A stretch of DNA of 64,000 nt from Cynocephalus volans. Lineage: Eukaryota > Chordata > Mammalia > Dermoptera > Cynocephalidae. Shown one piece after another: positions 1-13,984 of this stretch. The translations under genes and the position numbers were made by a program. The stretch spans positions 66,883,852-66,947,851 of the forward strand of contig NC_084463.1 of NCBI RefSeq assembly GCF_027409185.1. The letters are read 5' to 3'. The notes under the pieces are model-generated. The model made no database searches. It saw nothing but the letters and a program-made list of their open reading frames with translations, and was not told where the DNA came from. Position 1 is the stretch's first letter; each line of letters opens with the position of its first letter.

Positions 1-1585
1 AAGACATCAATGGCTGGCAGGTTAGAAGCACTGAAAATCACAGGTTTCAGTGCATCTTGAAATAAATATCCAATGAAATGAACATTTTCTCAAAAATAAA
101 ACCACTCAAAAAATTAAATTTAAATTTGGTCAACAGGGGTTATTCGCAACTGATAAATATGACCCAAAGGGACAAACTGCTCAACTGAAGAATTGGTGAA
201 TTTAACTCACAGAGACAAATTGTTCAACTGATTCCCAATTTGTGGGATGTCACTAAAGTAGTTCTTGGGAGAAATTATGTTATTTAATTCGTACATACTA
301 AAAAAAGATCTTAAAGCAACTACATAAATTTCCAACTTAAGAAACTTAAAAACAAACAATAAAAAATTAAACCAGAAATAAATAGAAGCTCATAATAAAG
401 ATCAAAGTAGAATGAATGAAATAGAAGACAAAAAGCCACAGGAAAAAAATCACTGAAACTAAAAGCTGGCTCTTTAAGAATATTGATAAAATTGTTAAAC
501 CTTTGCCAGACTGATCAGGAATAAAACAGGAAAGACACTGATATTACACTATATAATATACTATATATTATATAATACACTAATATATAATATATTCTAA
601 GATGCACTAATACTAGAATTACGAACATCAGAAATTCAAGAGGTAATGTTACTAAAGATTCTACAGATTTTTAAAGGATAATAAGGAAATATTATAAAGA
701 ACTACATGTCTATAAATTTGAAAACTTAGATGAAAAAAAATCCTTGAACTACATAATCTACCATAGCTTTCTCAAAAATAAATAAATAACCTGAATAGTC
801 CTATTAAAGGAACTGAATATGCAGTTAAGGCCTTCCCACAAAATCAACCAACCAGCTAAAACTTCAGGCCCAAATAGCTTCACAGATAAATTCTACCAAA
901 CATTTAAGAAAGAAATAATATTAATCCTACATAAACTCTTCTGTAAAATTGAAGGGGAGAAAATACTTCTCAACTTGTTCAAAAAGGCTAGCATTACCCT
1001 AATACTAGAACCAAAGACATTATAGGAAAACTGAAAACCAACACCCCTCAGGAATACAGAGGCAAAAATTCTAAAAAATACCCTTAAGCAAACTGAATCC
1101 AACAGTATATAAAAAGGACATTACATCAGGACCAAGTGAGGTTTATCACAAGAATTCAGTTTCTTTGACATTTAAAAAAAAAATTAAACAATATAACTGA
1201 CAGTACAAATTTAAAAAGAAGGTATCATCATCTTAAGAGTGATGGTGAAAAAGCATTTGACAAATTCAATACTCATTCATGACGAAAAGTTGGCAATCAT
1301 GGTATAGAAGAGAACTTACTCTTTACTCCTAATATCAGAAATAAAACAAAGATGTCCACTATCACCACTACTCCTCAACACTGTACCACTGTACTACAGA
1401 TTTTGGTCAGAGATATCAGGGAAGAAAAGGGAATAAAGGGCATCAGATTGGAAGAAAGAAGTAAAACTATCGTTTTTCACATGGCAGTCTATGTAGAAAG
1501 TTTAATGGAACCTACAAAATTTTTTACTAAAACTAAAAAGTGAGTTTAGCAAGGTTGAAGGATATAAGACCAATATACAAAAATT
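1..1585 (+). mobile_element. Old L1 fragment (ORF2 region), interrupted on its right
   Basis: Translated pieces with many stops resemble the L1 ORF2 endonuclease/RT linker and palm, for example the area around 400-500 and the PSHKINQPAKTSG-like stretch near 830. The first 200 bases are too degraded to place. It stops abruptly at about 1585, inside the part just after the RT motif, where a younger L1 begins, and the related reading resumes after 6897. Confidence 0.75.
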
Positions 1586-2152
1586 GACTATAGGCCACAG
1601 ACACTGGAGAGGCCCCAGGCAGGCAGAAAACCTGGGCACTGGCTGCTGCTGCCCTGCCCTGCCTGCACAGAAGGCAGAAACCTAATCCTGCCACTACTGG
1701 GGGAGACCCTCACACAGCCTCCGTGGAGTTGGTCCACAACAGCCACCATCACAGCTTCTTCTAGCGCATGGATGGCTTCCTGCCACAGTGACATCCGCGA
1801 TTACCATGCAGGTGATCCATGGCATATCTAACTTCATTGACACAAGGAGAGTCACTTGAGGAACATGGAAAAAAGGAAAAGATCTTCCCCATCAAAGTCC
1901 ACTCCAGGGTAACAGAAGAAGCAACTGATCTATCAAATGACCAGAAATCAACATAGAGATATTAGAAATACAAAAACAAAACAACCTCCCCGCAAAAAAA
2001 AAAACCCAGAAAATACAACACCACCAAAGAAATTTAGTAACTCTCAAGGACCAGACCCTACAGAACAAGAAAGACTTAAAAAGGCTGAAAATGAATACTG
2101 AGTAACTATCTTAAAGAAACTCAATTAGGTAAGAGAGGACTCAGACAACACA

Positions 2153-2383
2153 ATGACAAGAAAAAATAACCAAGACATGAAGGAGGAAATTTACAAAGAG
2201 AGTAATACCTTAAAAAAGAATGTAGCAGAACTCCTGGAACTGAAAGACTCATTCAATGAAATAAAAAACACAATGGAGCGCTTAAGCAGCAGATTAGAGC
2301 AAGCAGAAGAAAGAATTTTTCAACTCAAAGGTGGTCTTTATGAAATAATCCAGGCAGAGAAAAAGAAAAAACAATCTAAAAAA
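2153..2383 (+). pseudogene. L1 ORF1 remnant (coiled-coil part)
   Basis: The frame contains heptad-like text such as LKDSFNEIKNTMERLSSRL and EQAEERI, characteristic of the L1 ORF1p coiled coil that trimerises the RNA-binding protein. It ends at an early stop, and further ORF1-like sequence follows in broken frames to about 2760. ORF1p coats L1 RNA in the cytoplasm. This copy is too short to work. Confidence 0.8.
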
Positions 2384-2929
2384 TGAAGAAAGTTTAAGAG
2401 AGCTAGCAGACAACCTTAAGCACACAAACAACCAAATCATGGGTTTTCCAGAAGAGGAAGGAGGTAAAAGCATTGAACGTCTATCTATTCAATGAAATAA
2501 TGACAGGAAACTTCCCAGAATTTTCCTGGAAAGAAAAGCGGATGACAGATTCTAAACACTAAAAGAAAAATCAGCCAGCCAAGAATACTATACCCAGCAA
2601 GGTTATCCTTCAGAAACAAGGGAGAAATAGTATATTTGCCAAACAAACACTGTGGGAGTTCATCACCACAATCAGCCCTGCAAGGAATTCTCAAGGGACT
2701 CCTGCATCTGGAATATGAAAAACAATAACCACTACCACAAATTCATAAGAAAGAACAAAATCCACTGATAAAACACAAATGCAAATGAGAAAGAAAAAGG
2801 AAACTAAATCTTACCACACACCCCCCCAATACAAACTTTTAAGACAAACAATAAAATGGGAAGAAAGGAACAAAAGATATTTAAAACATCTAAACAAAAA
2901 GCAATAAAATACCAGGAGTAAGACAATTT

Positions 2930-5900
2930 CTCTCAATAACAACCCTACGTAAATGGATTACACTCTCCACTCAGAAGACACAGACTGACAAATTGGATCA
3001 AAAAGCTAGACCCAACTATATGCTATCTTCAAAAGACTCACATAGCCTGTAAAGATGCACACAGACTGATAGTGAAGGAATAGAAAGAGATATATACCAC
3101 ACAAGTGGAAACCAAAAATGAGCAAGAGTAGCTATTCTTAGATCAGATAAAATAGACTTTAAACCAAAAACCATAAAAAGTGACAAAGAAGGCCACTACA
3201 TAATGATAAAGGTATCTATCAAGCAAGAAGACACAACAATCATAAAATATGTATGCACCCAACACTGGAGTGCCCAGACATACAAAGCAATACTATTAGA
3301 TCTAAAGAAAGACATAGACCCCAATATGATAATAGAGGGGGAACTGAATACCCCTCTCTCATCATTGCACAGATCATCCAGGCAACAAATCAACAAAGAA
3401 ACATAGGAGTTAAACTACACTTTAGACCAACAGCACCTGGTAGATATCTACAGAACAGTTCATTGAACAACTACAAAATGTACATTCTTCTCATTAGCAC
3501 ATGGAGCATTCTCTGAGAGACCACATTCAGGTCACAAATCAAGTCTCAATAACTTTAAAAAATTTGAAATCATCTCAAATATCTTTTCAGACCACAACAG
3601 ATTAAAACTAGAAATTAATAACAATCAAAACTGAGGACTCTATACAAATACGTGGAAATTAAAAAACAGGTTCCTGAATGGCCTATAGGTCCAAGATGAA
3701 ATTAAACAGGGAATCAAAAAATTTCTAGAAACCCACAAAAATAAAGACACATTATATCAAAACCTGTGTGATACTGCAAAAGCAGTATTAAGAGGGAAGT
3801 TTATAGCAATTAATGATTACATCAAAAAAAACAGATGTCAAGTGAACAACCTAATGCTATACCTCAAACAACTGGAAAAACAAGAACAATACAAACCCAA
3901 AGTTAGTAGACAGAAAGAAATAATTAAGATCAGAGCAAAGCTAAATGATATAGAGACTCAAAAAATGATACAAAAGATCGATGAAACAAAAAGTAGATTT
4001 TTTTTTTTTTTTAGAAAATAAACAAAATAAACAAATCACTAGCTAGGGTAACAAAACAAAAGAAGAGAGAAGACCCAAATGATAAAAATCAGAAATGAAA
4101 AAAGGAGACATACAACTAATACCACAGAAATACAAGAAACCATGAAACACTATTACTAACAACTATGCAAGAAATTTGAACACCTGGAGGAAATGGATAA
4201 ATTTCTGGACACATAACAAACTAACCGAGACTGAACCAAGAAGAAACAGAAAATCTGAAAAGACCAGTAAAAGGCAACAAGATTGAAGCAATAATCAGCA
4301 GTCTCCCAACAAAGAAAAGCCCAGGACTGGATGGCTTTACTGCTGAATTCTATCAAACATTTGAAGAAGAATTAACACCAATTCTCTTCAAACTATTCCA
4401 AAAAATTAAGAGAGGCCACTCTCTCAAACTCATTCTATGAGGACAGCATGACTTTGATACCAAAACCAGACAAAGATACAACAAAAAAAGAAAACTACAG
4501 GCCAATGTCATTGACAAACATAGACACAAAAATCCTCAACAAAATACTAGCAATCAGAATATACAGCAACACATCAGAAAAGTTATATAGCACAATCAAG
4601 TGGGATTCATCCCAAGTATGCAAGGATGGTTGAATATATGCAAGTCAATAAATGTGATATACAGCATCAACAAAGTCAAGGATAACAAACATATGATTAT
4701 CTCAATAGATGCAGAAAAAGCATTTGAGAAAATTCAACATTGCTTCATGATAAACTCTCAGCAAATTAGGTATAGAAGGAATCTATCTCAACACAATAAA
4801 AGCCACTTACGACAAGCCCACCACCAACATCATCCTGAATGGGGAATATCTAAAGGCTTTTCCCCTAAAAATAGAAACAAGACAAGGATGCCCACTATCA
4901 CCACTCCTATTTAACACAGTACTGGAGTACTAGACAAAGCAATCATGCAAGAGAAAGAAATTAAGGGCATCCAGATTGGAAAAGATGAAATCAAACTGTC
5001 CCTCTTTGCAGATGACATGATCCTATATATAAAAAAACCTAAAGATTCTACCAAAAAACTCTTAGAGCTGATTAAAATTTTCAGTAATGTTGCAGAATAT
5101 AAAATCAACGACCCCAAATCAGTTGCGTATATATTCTCCAATAACAAACTAACAGCAAGGGAAATCAAGAAAGCAAGCCCATTTACAATAGTAACCAAAA
5201 AAATAAAACACCTAGGAATCAACCCAACAAAGGAGGTCAAAGATCTCTACAATGAGAACTAAAAATCACTACTGAACTGAAAGGAATTAAAGAAGACACA
5301 AAAAGAGGGAAAGACATTCCATGCTCTTGGATTGAAAGAATCAACATTGTGAAAATGTCCATACTTCCCAGAGTGATCTACAGATTCAATGCAATCTCCA
5401 TCAAAATACCAATGACATTCTTCACAAAAATAGAAAAAACAATCCTAACATTCATATAGAACAACAAAAGACCCCAAATTAGACACAGGAATCCTAAGCA
5501 AAAAATAAAAAAGTCAAAGGCATCATACTACCTGACTTCAAATAATACTACAAAATTTTATTAATCAAAACAGCACGGTAGTTGAATAGAAACAGACTCT
5601 CAGACCAATGGACTAGAATAGAGAACCCAGAAATCCACACACATGCTTACAGCCAACTGATTTTGGACAAAGGCACCGAGAATGTACACCAGCCTCTTCA
5701 ATAAACGGTGCTGGGAAAACTGGACACCCATATGTAGAAGAATGAAACTAGACCTGTATCTCTCACCATATACCAAAATCAACTCAAAATGGATTAAAGC
5801 ATTATTATTAAGACCCAAAACTATAAAACTACTCAAGAAAACATAGGGGAAACTGAACTTCAGGAAGTAGGACTAAGAAAAGTCTTTAGGAATATGACAC

Positions 5901-6370
5901 CCAAAGCACAGGCAGCAAAAGAAAAAATAAATAAATGGGACTATATCAAACTAAAAAGCTTCTGCACAGCAAAGGAAATAATCAATACGGTGCAATGACA
6001 ACCTACAGAATGAGAGAAAATATTTGCAAACTATTCATCCAACAAGGGATTAACATCCAGAATATACAAGGAACTAAAACAACTATACAGTAAAAAAAAA
6101 AAAAAAAAAACCTGAAGAACCCAATTAAAAAATGGGCAAAGGAGACAAATAGCCATTTTGTTGAAGGAAGACATTCAAATGGTCAACAGGTACATAAAGA
6201 AATGTTCAACATCACTTATCATCATGGAAATGCAAATTAAAATCAAACTGAGATATCATCTCACCCTAGTTATACTAGCTATAATAAAAAAGACTGAGAA
6301 TAATAAATGCTTGCGAGGATGTGGAAAGAGGGGAACTCTCCTACACTGTTGGTGGGATATTTCCTGAAGG
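2930..6370 (+). pseudogene. L1 ORF2 remnant (endonuclease and reverse transcriptase)
   Basis: Successive broken frames give the L1 ORF2 order: endonuclease text around 2990-3500, the linker, then RT blocks [19 protein letters not shown] (about 4457) and FADDMILYIKKP (about 5005), where FADD holds the catalytic aspartates. The C-terminal part runs to about 6370. Numerous stops and a T-run at 3997-4012 interrupt it. No intact frame longer than about 110 codons remains. Confidence 0.85.
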
Positions 6371-6897
6371 GATGCATGTACTCCCATGTTTATCACAGCT
6401 CTATTTACAATAGCCAAGATATAGAACCAACCTAAAAGTCCATCGACAGATGACTGGATAAGGAAAATGTGATATATATACACTATTGAATCTACCTCAG
6501 TCATAAAAAAGAATGAAATTCTGCCATTCACAGCACCATGGATGAGCATTGGGAAAATTATGTTAAGCAAATAAATCATGCACAGTGGGAAAAATACCAC
6601 ATGTCCTGACTCATAAGTGGGAGCTAAGAGAAAAAGAAGGAAAGACAGAAACACCACAGTGGTGCTTTGGACTTGCAGATGGAGAGATCATAGGTAGGGT
6701 TGCCAGAGGGTGGACGGATGGAGGGGGTGAGAGGCTAGAGAGAGGTTGGGTGGGGGACATGAGGAATAATGGCAATTTGTGGTAATGGGCATACTGATAA
6801 TACTGATCTGATCATCACATCTTGGACACAGGTGGTGACAGTCAGCTTTGTACCCCAGGAACATGCAAAAAATGAAATAAAAAACCCTATTCCTAAA

Positions 6898-8060
6898 AGC
6901 ATTAAAATATGAAATGGGGGTAAATATGCTAAAAATATGTACTGTATCCAGTACACTGCAAACTACAAAGCACTGCTGAGAGATTTTAAAGAAGACCTAA
7001 ATAACAGAGAAATATATTTTGTTCATATATTGGAAGAATCGATACTGTTATGATATCGATACTACCATAATGATCTACAGATTCAGTGCAATCCCAATCA
7101 AAATCCCAGCAGGTAATTTGCAGAAATCATACAGAGCATGTTTTCCAATTACAATATAATTAGATTAAGGACAATAACAGCAAGACACTCAGAAAGTGCT
7201 GAAATATTTGGAAATTAAACAACACAAAAAAATAAGCCACAGGTATAAGATGAAATCACAGGGAAATTAGAAAACATTTTGAACTGAAGAAAAATGAAAA
7301 CACAATATATCCAAGTTTGTGGAATGCACCTAAAACAATGCTTAGGAAAAAAATGTCTCCTTAGAAAAGATAAAGATCTAAAATCAGTAATCTGAGTTTC
7401 TATTTTAAGAAGCTAGGAAAAGAAGAGCAAATATAATCCAAAATAAGTGAAAGGAAGGAAATAATAAAGATAAGAGCAAAAGTCATTAAAATAGAGATTT
7501 CTGTTTTTAACCATGCTAGAATAACTTAAGCTACAAAATAATGGGAAATAATATATGAAACAATCATTTTCAGACATTGGACAACAGAAGTACAGAACAG
7601 TAATACCTAAGAGAAAGCAAATAAACAAGGTGAGTTCTGAGATTGTCCCAGATTGCTGCCCAGAGAGATATTCCACCCCACAGTACAAGGAGGAAGCAAA
7701 ACAGAGCCCAACTTAAGGAGACAGAGTCAAGAATTCAAGCAGGCCAATATGGCTAGAATTCAAAAAGCAGAGTGCCAGTGAGGAAAGAGCTGTCTACAGA
7801 GCTCAGAGATCTGCAAAGGGTTCCTCATAAGTTTTCATCTGAGAACTGATCAATGCATGCGAGTGAGGAAACTAACTCAGGTTGTAAATCACCATCAAGA
7901 AAAAGCAGGTAGAGTGATACCCTGAACTTACAAGGCTGGAAATATTTCTTGTTCCAAACAGCCAAAATGGAGAAACTTCATGAATATAAGGGGCATTGAG
8001 TAAAAGATGATACGATTGTTTATGTAGAAAATTCTAATAAATCTATTTTTAAAATGCTAC
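6898..8060 (+). mobile_element. Older L1 pieces (continuation and second copy)
   Basis: From about 6900 to 7130 the sequence reads as the L1 ORF2 region following the RT domain, consistent with resumption of the element broken at 1585. From about 7135 a different L1 ORF2 fragment starts, then about 7550-7940 holds 5'-leader-like L1 sequence without clear coding. All pieces are old and boundaries are approximate. Confidence 0.6.
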
Positions 8061-8064
8061 TAGA

Positions 8065-8210
8065 ACTAATAAATGACTGTAATAAGGAGCTTTTGAAATG
8101 AGGTTAGTGTGGCTGGGGAATTAAATTTATAATATATAATTTTAGTTCATTTGAATATACATTGCCAGTGATTAGTGGCTACCACACTAGACAGCACAGA
8201 TTTGGAATTT
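8065..8210. mobile_element. Short hAT-type DNA transposon remnant
   Basis: The stretch holds AT-rich core sequence then AGTGGCTACCACACTAGACA, resembling one end of a common hAT-Charlie nonautonomous family in mammals. The same signature appears near 20581-20705 and 56310-56480. The family name is not certain. Confidence 0.4.
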
Positions 8211-9012
8211 ATAAAGAACACTTAAAATTCAACAATAGAAAAATGGCCCAACAAAAACTGAAGAGATTTCAACCTGACACTTTACCAAAAATGATACACA
8301 GATGCTAAATAAGCCCATGAAAACATGCTCAACATCATCAGTCATCAGGGAAATACCAGTTAAAACCGCAAAGAAATATAATGACACACACACAGAATGC
8401 CTAAAATTAAAAAGAATGACCATAGCAAGTGTTAGCAAGGATGCTGAACAACTGTAACGTTCATACATTGCTAGTGGGAATATAAAATGGTACAACCATT
8501 TTGAAAACAATTTGTCATTTTCTTAATATATCTACCTTACAATCCAGCTACCACTTCTTGGTATTTATCAAGAAATGAAAGTATATGTAATCAAGATACA
8601 CACAAATACTCATACTTGTATGTGAACATACACAGCAACTTTATTTTTAGTCACAAAACTCGAAGAAAACCATATCATCCACCAGCATTTAAAAGGGGTA
8701 GCAAATTGTGGTCTGCTCACACAGTGCAATACCATTCAGCAATAGAAAGTGGCCCAGTATTTAGATAAAACTCTCAGAAATGCAAACTAATTTATAGTAA
8801 CATCAAGTAGATCACTGATTGCCAGAGGGTGGGCTGGAGGTATCAAAGGAGGATTGATTACAAAGGCATACAAGGATACTTTGGAGGTTATATAAATGTT
8901 CATTATCTTAATTGCTGTATTCGTTGCACAGGTGCCTAATGTATCAAAATCCATCAAACAGTACACTTTAAACATGTGCACTTTATTGTACATAACTACA
9001 CTTCAATAAATC
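8211..9012 (+). mobile_element. Old L1 3' end (ORF2 C-terminus and 3' UTR)
   Basis: It contains the L1 ORF2 C-terminal text in broken frames, the CCAGAGGGTGGG-type 3' UTR landmark near 8822, and an end like CTTCAATAAATC near 9000. No open frame. This is typical of an ancient L1M-type tail. Confidence 0.7.
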
Positions 9013-11750
9013 TTTAAAGACAAAAAATAAGTCAATAAAATAGAAAGTAAATACAATCGAGAAAAACAACAAAACCAAATGCTGGTTTGTTGAAAAGATA
9101 AACAAAATTGATACACCTCTAGCTAGACTGACGTAGGGAATAAAAGATAATTTGGAAATCACCAATACCAAGAATAAAAGAATGATGATTATTATAGTTC
9201 CCACATACATCAAAAACATAAAAAAAGAATATTATGCTTAACTTTGTGTTGATTAAGTTGATAATTGGGATGAAATGTACACATTTCTTGAAAGACACAA
9301 ATGAACAAAATTGACTCATGAAAGAACTGAATACCAAAATAGTTCTATATATATTAATGATAATATCATAATCTAAAATCTTCCCAGAAAAAAACTCAAA
9401 CACTAGATAATTTCACTGATAAATTCTACCAAACATTTTAAGAAGAAATAATGACCTTCCCTCACACACTTTTAAAAGGAGGAGGTAACACTTTCCAACC
9501 CATTTTATGAGGCCACCATTATCCTAATACCAAAACCATACTCTGGTTTCTCTTCAGATCGCATAAATCTTTCGCCTTTTACTAATACCAAAACCAGACA
9601 AAGATGTTACCAGAAAATTACAGACCCCTATCTCACATGAACACAGACAGAAAAATAATTCATAAATCATAACCCCCTTCTAAACACAAAAATACATCAG
9701 ATAAATCCAAACTGAAGGACATTCTACCAAATTATCTAGCCAGTGCTATTCAAAATCATCATCAAAAACAAGGTAAGTCTAAGAAACTGTCACAATCTAG
9801 AGGAGATTAAAGAAATACGCTGACTAAATCTAATGTGGTATCCTAGATAGGATCTTGAGATACCAAAAAAAAAAAAAGATAAAAACTAAGAAAATCTGAA
9901 TAAGGTATGGCCTTTAGTTAAAAATGTTGGTTCATTAGTTATGACAAATATACTGTAATATTGTAAAATATAGACAATAGAGTTCCCTGGTTGGGGGCTG
10001 TGCAGAAACTGCTTTTCTAAAGCTTTTCTCTAAATCTAAATTATTCCAAAATAAAAAGATTATTTAAAAAATGAAATAACATAATTCACCAAATTAAGTC
10101 TGAAAACCCTCACAAAACCCCAACATGATCATATCAAAGTTGCAGAAAAAGCATTTGACAAAATTCTACACCCATTCATGATAAAATACTCAATTACTGG
10201 AATTAAAGGGCACTTCGTACTTCACAAAGGGCATCTTCCAAAAAAATTCTAAAGGTAGCATACTTAAAGTTGAAAGACTGATATATTCCTACCTAAGGTC
10301 AGAAATAAAGAAAGTATATCTTCCTTACCATTTCTGTTCCATAATATACTAGAAGTTCTAGCCAGTACATTATGGCCAGAAAAGAAAATAAATATCAAAA
10401 ATTAGAATGGAAGAAATAAAACTGTTTTTATTCATAAAGAAAATGAATGTGAACAAAGACTACACTGAGAAATCTACATTAAAGCTAATATAATTTTATT
10501 TAAAAAGACCTAATAGAATTAATAAGTGAACTTAGCAAGGTTAAAGGATAAAAAGTTAATAAAATCAATTGTATTTCTACATATTAGCAATGAGCAAATG
10601 GAACATAAAATTTTTAAAATAGTCACAATACCAACAAAACAAGATACTTTGGAAAGCAAAGTAATGAAAATATATACATACAGATTGATGGAATAGAATT
10701 GACTCCAGAAGTAGACCTATACATACAGGCCAATTGATTTTTCACAAAGGTTCCAGAGTGAAAACACATGTCCTCTTTTCCCAATCCAATTGGGAATAAT
10801 AAAAACTTAATTAAACATAATTAAAAACTTTTGCTCCTCAAAAAAAAAAAAATACTGTTAAGAAAATAAAAAGACAAAGACAGGTTTAGAGAAAAAATTC
10901 TCAATATTTATACTGGACAAAGGAGCTATATCCAGAATATATAAAGAACTCTTTCAATTCCATAAGTTTATAAATTAAAAAATGGGCAAGAAATTTAAAC
11001 AGATCACAAAGAAAAACATATGAATAGGCAAGAATTCTATAAAATGATGCATGATATCATTTATCTCCAGGAACATGAACATTAAAACCACCATATGCCC
11101 ACTAGAATGGCTACAATTTTTTAAACTATCATTGCTAAGTTTTGGTGAGGATGTAGAACACCTGGAAATCTCATACATTGCTGATGGGTATGTAAAATTG
11201 TACAACCATTTTAGAAAACAGTATGGTAGTCTCCTTTAAAGTTAAACAAATACTATATGATTCAGGAATTCAACTCTTAGGTATTTACCCAGAGTGAAGA
11301 CAATGTCCACATAAAGACTCGCATACAAATATTCTTAACAGCTTTCTTAATAATAACCCCAAACTGCAAGCAACTCAAATGTCTATTGACACATGAATGA
11401 GTAAACTAATTGCGGTATACAATGTGCAATGGATACTACTTGGCAATAAAAAGGAACAAACTTCTCATACATACAACATAGATGAATCTCCAAAACATTC
11501 TGCTGAGCCCAAAGAGATGGACACAAAAGAATATACGGGACAGAGAGGGATATTTCCATTTGATAAAAAGTACAATACACCAAAAAGATCCTACACTTTA
11601 TGGACCTAACAATATAGGTTCGAAACATATACAGCAAGAAATTAATAGAATAACAAGTTTGTGAGTCCACAATTGAAGTGGGAAACATTTCATAGCTCTT
11701 TTGGCAAGTGACAGAGTAAGAGGATAAAATATTAGGAACAATATTGATTA
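9013..11750 (+). mobile_element. Ancient L1 ORF2 fragments, several copies
   Basis: Broken frames give L1 RT-like text near 9400-9700 and 10130-10560 and C-terminal text near 10970-11660. An A-rich run at 9867-9879 and a segment near 9900-10070 look like a separate 3' end. The number of copies cannot be resolved by eye. No gene is supported. Confidence 0.65.
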
Positions 11751-12279
11751 TTTATATAACTGGTAATACTTCACATACATACATGTAATACTCATAAAAA
11801 CCTAACTATATATCAAGTCATAAAAAATTTCTTAAAATCAGATACCATACTACCATATTCTCTGGTACAGGCCATAAACTTAGAAATTAGCATTAAAAAT
11901 TATGGCCAAAAGTGAAAACAAAAGAAAATAATATAAAATAAAATAAATAAAATTTCCACTTTATACTAAAAAATATATGAAGTAATAAAATAATTACATT
12001 AAGCAATATAATTTATAGGAAGATTTAGCCTCCATGACTTAGAGATAAAAGTCAATGATTTGGTGTCTGAATCATTTCAGAATCATTCTGTCATTTTCAT
12101 TTAAGCTGATGACCTGTCTACATGAAGCCACAACACATAGAACCTAATGGCCACATAAGATTATAATAGTAACAATGACATTTCTTTACCCAGCTCCTAG
12201 GAATGGTCTTTATCTTAAGATACAGAAAATTCTCAAAATTGAATTGATCTTATTGAGGCAATCTAGTATGCTGGCTAAG
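11751..12279. other. Unique AT-rich sequence
   Basis: No repeat signature, exon-like block or promoter feature stands out here. A-rich tracts near 11920-11960 are not periodic. Confidence 0.4.
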
Positions 12280-12440
12280 ATAACAAACTTTAGAGTCAGA
12301 GAGAAGTAGATTTAAATTTCAACTCTGCTACTTAATAGTTGCAAAACATAAGATAATTTATTTTAAACCTCTAAGATTAAACATCTTTATTTGGAAAATG
12401 GAAAAGCCGCCAAACAATGTATACACAAAATATTAGCGTA
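12280..12440 (+). repeat. MIR SINE remnant
   Basis: It shows the MIR core order: an AGAGTCAGA-type segment, a TCTGCTACTTA segment, then TTAAACCTCTAAG and TTTGGAAAATGG. It is diverged, as expected for this ancient mammalian SINE. Confidence 0.55.
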
Positions 12441-12890
12441 AAACCTGGCATATGATTCTGCCTTTTGTAGCAACACGGATGAGTCTGGAGAAAATTATGT
12501 TAAGTGAAATAAGCCAGACAAGGAAAGAGAAATGCCACATTTTCATTCATTAACTGGGAGGAAAGGAAAGGAAAGGAAAAAGGAAAGGAGAAAGGAAAGG
12601 AGGGGAGGGAGGAAGAAAGAAAGGAAGGAGGGAGGGTAGGAGGGAAGGAAGGAAGGAAGAAAAGACCACAACAATACACTGAACTTTCAGAAGGAGAGAA
12701 CAAATGCTAGGACACTAGAGGGAGAGGAGAGGGAGGGAAAGGGTTTGGGAAGTGAAAGGTTGGGTAAAGGGCCTAAAGAAAAATGATAATTTGTAATAAT
12801 GAAATGCTAATAATTAAAAATAAAAATTAAAAAATCTTGTACTTTGCAATATGCAAATAATTTTAAGAATTTGATAATATATAAATAACT
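12441..12890 (+). mobile_element. L1 3' end with purine-rich microsatellite
   Basis: It starts within L1 ORF2 C-terminal sequence (AACACGGATGAGTCTGGAG, AAATAAGCCAGACA) and passes into an L1 3' UTR with a GGAAA/GGAAG run at about 12557-12662, ending near 12890. No functional frame. The purine run gives low-complexity frames on the other strand that are not genes. Confidence 0.75.
12557..12662. repeat. GGAAA/GGAAG purine microsatellite
   Basis: Imperfect runs of GGAAA, GGAGG and GGAA units lie inside the L1 3' UTR. All-purine strands of this length can form triplex structure, but here it is most simply an expanded L1 3' UTR tract. Confidence 0.9.
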
Positions 12891-12899
12891 CTTATAACT

Positions 12900-13808
12900 C
12901 ATTAATAAAAATTCAAATAACTAATTAAAGATGGTTTAATTTTAAATATAAATTCCCTCCCAAAAGATACACAAATAGCAAATAAACACTTGAAAATATG
13001 CTCAATATCATTAGGGAAACACAAATCAAAACCATAATAAGTAACCTCTTCACACACACAAAGACGGCTATAATCAAAAAGACAGAAAATAATGTTTTGG
13101 TAAGTATGTGGAGAAATTGGAACCTTCATATATTGCAGGTGGGAAGGTAGAATGGCAAAGCTGCCTTGAAAAATAGTTTGGCAGTTCCTTAAAAAGTTAA
13201 ACATAGTGTTACCATAAGACCCAACAATTCTATTCCTAGTATATACCCAAGAAAAATGAAACAGATGTTCACACAAAACTTGTAAAAGAATGTTTACAGC
13301 AGTGTTATTCATAAATAGCCAAAAGGTGGAAACAACCTAATTTTCCATCAACTGATGAATAAAGAAACAAAACGTGGTATCTATCCATATAATGGAAGGT
13401 TATTTGGCAATAAAAAATTAATGAAGTACTGATAAATGCTACAACATGGATGAACCTTGAAAACACTACACTAACTGAAAGAAGCCAGTCACAAAAAACC
13501 ACATGGCATATGATTCCAGTTATATGGAATGTCCAGAAGAGGCAAAGAAAGGAAGAAACAGAAAATATAAGAAACAGAAAATAGATGAGTGGTTGCTTAG
13601 AGCTAGCAATGGAGTGGGGGTGGGTGGGAGAGAATGAGGGGTTACGGTTAATGGCTACAGGTTTGTTTTTGGAGTATGAAAATGCTCTAAGATGGTGGTG
13701 ATGGTTGCACATCCCTGTCAATATAATAAAAACCACAGAAGTGTATGCTTTTAATGGCTAAGTTAAACAGTATGAACTGTATCTCAATAAAGCTGTTTTT
13801 AAAAAGAA
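12900..13808 (+). mobile_element. Old L1 3' end
   Basis: It carries L1 ORF2 C-terminal sequence in broken frames (13020-13480), the GTTGCTTAGAG 3' UTR landmark near 13592, and an end at CTCAATAAAGCTG near 13785. Open frames on the minus strand here are antisense L1 and have no own support. Confidence 0.75.
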
Positions 13809-13984
13809 AGAATGTTGTCTGGTCCCTTTTCCAACAAATTACATGATCTGAGAAATCACATTTTTTATTTATAAATGAGAATAGTATCTGTTTCTATCTT
13901 TCCACCTCCAGCTATAAGAATACATAAAAGGTATGTAACAGAAACATTTTAGAAAGCTAGTTTCTTCATAGTTTGAAGATGACT

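Larger units (their letters stand above)
1586..6897 (+). mobile_element. Near-full-length L1, decayed, inserted in an older L1
   Basis: The order is that of a complete LINE-1: a GC-richer 5' leader (about 1590-2100), an ORF1 coiled-coil region, ORF2 with endonuclease and reverse transcriptase segments, and a 3' UTR ending A-rich near 6870-6897. Many stops and frameshifts interrupt both ORFs, so the copy is dead. It is clearly less diverged than the L1 pieces on both sides. Length of about 5.3 kb suggests little or no 5' truncation. Confidence 0.85.

Noticed and set aside
6256-6657. 133-codon minus-strand frame with hydrophobic segments
   Set aside because: It is antisense to the L1 ORF2 C-terminus and 3' UTR; similar shadows occur over other L1 copies at 12902 and 13305.
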